Assembly (NCBI GenBank): GCA_026706325.1
Contig: JAPOYZ010000606.1
Coordinates: 1-6,338, forward strand
Reading direction: 5' to 3'
Length of the DNA: 6,338 nucleotides
Origin: Candidatus Aminicenantota bacterium
GTDB taxonomy: Bacteria; Acidobacteriota; UBA6911; RPQK01; JAJDTT01
Shown: in pieces, positions 5,700 to 6,338 of the stretch
How the letters are laid out: each line of letters begins with the position of its first letter
Numbering within the stretch: position 1 is the first letter of the stretch
Made by a program: the position numbers and the translations under genes
The notes under the pieces: model-generated
Told to the model about the DNA's origin: nothing
Databases searched by the model: none
The model's input: the letters and a program-made list of their open reading frames with translations, nothing else

Positions 5700-5993
5700 T
5701 CAAGCGGACGCCTCCACCAACGGCTGGATCCCGCTGGTGTCTACAGTAGAGCGGGCCAGGTCGAGATCGTACATCCGCTGAAGATTCAGCCAAAACTCGG
5801 GGGTCATCCCCAATGCCTTACCGATCCGTAGCGCCGTGTCCGCCGTAATGGACCTGCGGCAGTGGACGATGTCGTTGATGCGTATCGGCGGGACGCCCAT
5901 CGCCTTCGCCAGACGATACTGGCTGATGCCGAGCTCTCCCAAAATCTCCGCCAGATGTTCTCCCGGATGGACCGGTGAGGCTGCGGTGGTCAT
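5700..5993 (-). CDS. higA: HigA-family antitoxin (XRE helix-turn-helix)
   Basis: 97 residues, usual length for the HigA/VapI-type antitoxins. The start MTTAASPVHPGEHLAEIL contains the HPGE-L motif that opens this family. A helix-turn-helix of the XRE (Cro/C1) type spans about 23-46 (ISQYRLAKAMGV, then PPIRINDIVHCRRS), followed by ITADTALRIGKALGMTPEFWLNLQ (49-72), the characteristic family end of the domain. The protein should bind and neutralise the HigB toxin and, with it, repress its own promoter. It starts 11 nt after the higB stop, with a GAGGAG ribosome site that overlaps the higB TGA (TGAGGAGAAGAGAGATG), so translation is probably coupled. The C-terminal 20 residues (RSTVDTSGIQPLVEASA) are free of recognisable motifs. 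Confidence 0.93.
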   Translation of the reverse strand: MTTAASPVHPGEHLAEILGELGISQYRLAKAMGVPPIRINDIVHCRRSITADTALRIGKALGMTPEFWLNLQRMYDLDLARSTVDTSGIQPLVEASA

Positions 5994-6004
5994 CTCTCTT
6001 CTCC

Positions 6005-6283
6005 TCAGTGATAGTCAACTATTTCGATTTCCATGGCTCCATGGTCCGTCCAGCGAAAGCACACTCGCCACTGGTCGTTGATCCGAATGCTGTACTGTCC
6101 GGTGCGGTCGCCACGCAATGATTCGAGCCGATGTGAAGGTGGGACTCGAAGGTCAGTCAACGCCGTCGCGGCAACCACCCTCTGCAACCTCATTCGCGCC
6201 CGGCGCTGAATGTCAGGGGGCAGACGGCGGATTGGCCGACCGCGGAGAAGTTGCTCTGCGCCACGACTCCTGAATCGCTTCAT
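6005..6283 (-). CDS. higB: HigB-family toxin (RelE superfamily ribosome-dependent mRNA interferase)
   Basis: 92 residues from ATG 6281-6283, matching the usual length of HigB toxins, which cut mRNA on the ribosome and stop growth when HigA is degraded. Family features: the basic MKRFRSRGAEQLLRG start, the helical RLPPDIQRRARMRLQRVVAAT stretch (about 20-40), GDRTGQYSIRINDQWRVCFRW (58-78, the RelE-like beta-sheet core with Arg67, Asn69 and Arg73) and the C-terminal VDYH ending at 92. From memory, the Proteus HigB active site uses His54, Lys57, Asp90, Tyr91 and His92. Here the last three are kept, while positions 54 and 57 read Glu and Arg. An in-frame ATG at 6335-6337 would add 18 residues that do not resemble the family, so the later start is chosen. 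Toxin-first order with higA directly downstream is typical of higBA. Confidence 0.92.
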   Translation of the reverse strand: MKRFRSRGAEQLLRGRPIRRLPPDIQRRARMRLQRVVAATALTDLRVPPSHRLESLRGDRTGQYSIRINDQWRVCFRWTDHGAMEIEIVDYH

Positions 6284-6284
6284 A

Positions 6285-6297
6285 TGCAGGACCTGCA
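6285..6297. promoter_or_regulatory. Candidate HigA operator overlapping the higB translation start region
   Basis: TGCAGG-A-CCTGCA is a perfect 6-1-6 palindrome that ends one base before the higB ATG on the minus strand. It includes the only ribosome-site-like AGG, 8 nt from the start. HigA-type antitoxins bind palindromes near their own promoter, so this is the natural candidate for autorepression. No convincing -10/-35 is visible in the 41 nt between it and the window edge. Confidence 0.4.
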
Positions 6298-6338
6298 ACG
6301 CTCGGGGGCAATCCGCTTCATCGGCGTCACCGAACATT

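Noticed and set aside
1..6338. CRISPR arrays, tRNA or rRNA genes, insertion sequences, defence or phage modules beyond higBA
   Set aside because: No regularly spaced repeats, cloverleaf-like segments, transposase motifs or terminal inverted repeats were seen on reading the window.

Overview
The window looks like chromosomal DNA of a GC-rich, free-living bacterium. Codon third positions are strongly G/C, intergenic gaps are short, and the gene set mixes housekeeping-type PLP enzymes, a secreted glutathione peroxidase, a sodium symporter and a Tat-type secreted sialidase-like protein. That mix recalls Acidobacteriota, Planctomycetota or related environmental lineages, but this is an impression from protein style and no marker gene is present. 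There is no rRNA, tRNA, CRISPR array, insertion sequence or prophage hallmark.

Layout: (1) 1-1627, minus strand. A cystathionine gamma-synthase/lyase-like PLP enzyme (446-1627) is followed by the first 112 codons of a class III aminotransferase of the glutamate-1-semialdehyde aminomutase type (1-337, cut by the window edge). (2) 1628-2251, a mostly non-coding stretch. Its left part could be a structured leader of the PLP enzyme. Its right part (about 1880-2080) drops to about 45% GC and holds two overlapping small plus-strand frames of unknown standing, possibly one small gene broken by a one-base shift. (3) 2252-3418, plus strand: a Tat-type secreted five-Asp-box beta-propeller of the sialidase superfamily. 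(4) 3422-5580, minus strand: a signal-peptide-bearing glutathione peroxidase (4993-5580) followed by a sodium:solute symporter (3422-4939, TTG start). The symporter converges on the propeller gene with only 3 nt between the two stop codons. (5) 5700-6283, minus strand: a complete higB-higA toxin-antitoxin pair in the toxin-first order, with a 13-bp palindrome just before higB.

How the genes may work together: the secreted propeller and the symporter could form a small sugar or sugar-acid scavenging unit, one acting outside the membrane and one importing. The propeller keeps most sialidase-like catalytic positions but lacks the usual first arginine, so its substrate may not be sialic acid. The peroxidase probably acts outside the cytoplasm against peroxides, using thioredoxin-like reductants. 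The two PLP enzymes probably form an amino-acid catabolic or sulfur amino-acid unit. higBA is an autonomous module. I see no clear new multi-gene system. The best leads are the sialidase-like protein with the altered active site, the AT-rich island with small frames, and the higBA pair with substituted active-site positions.
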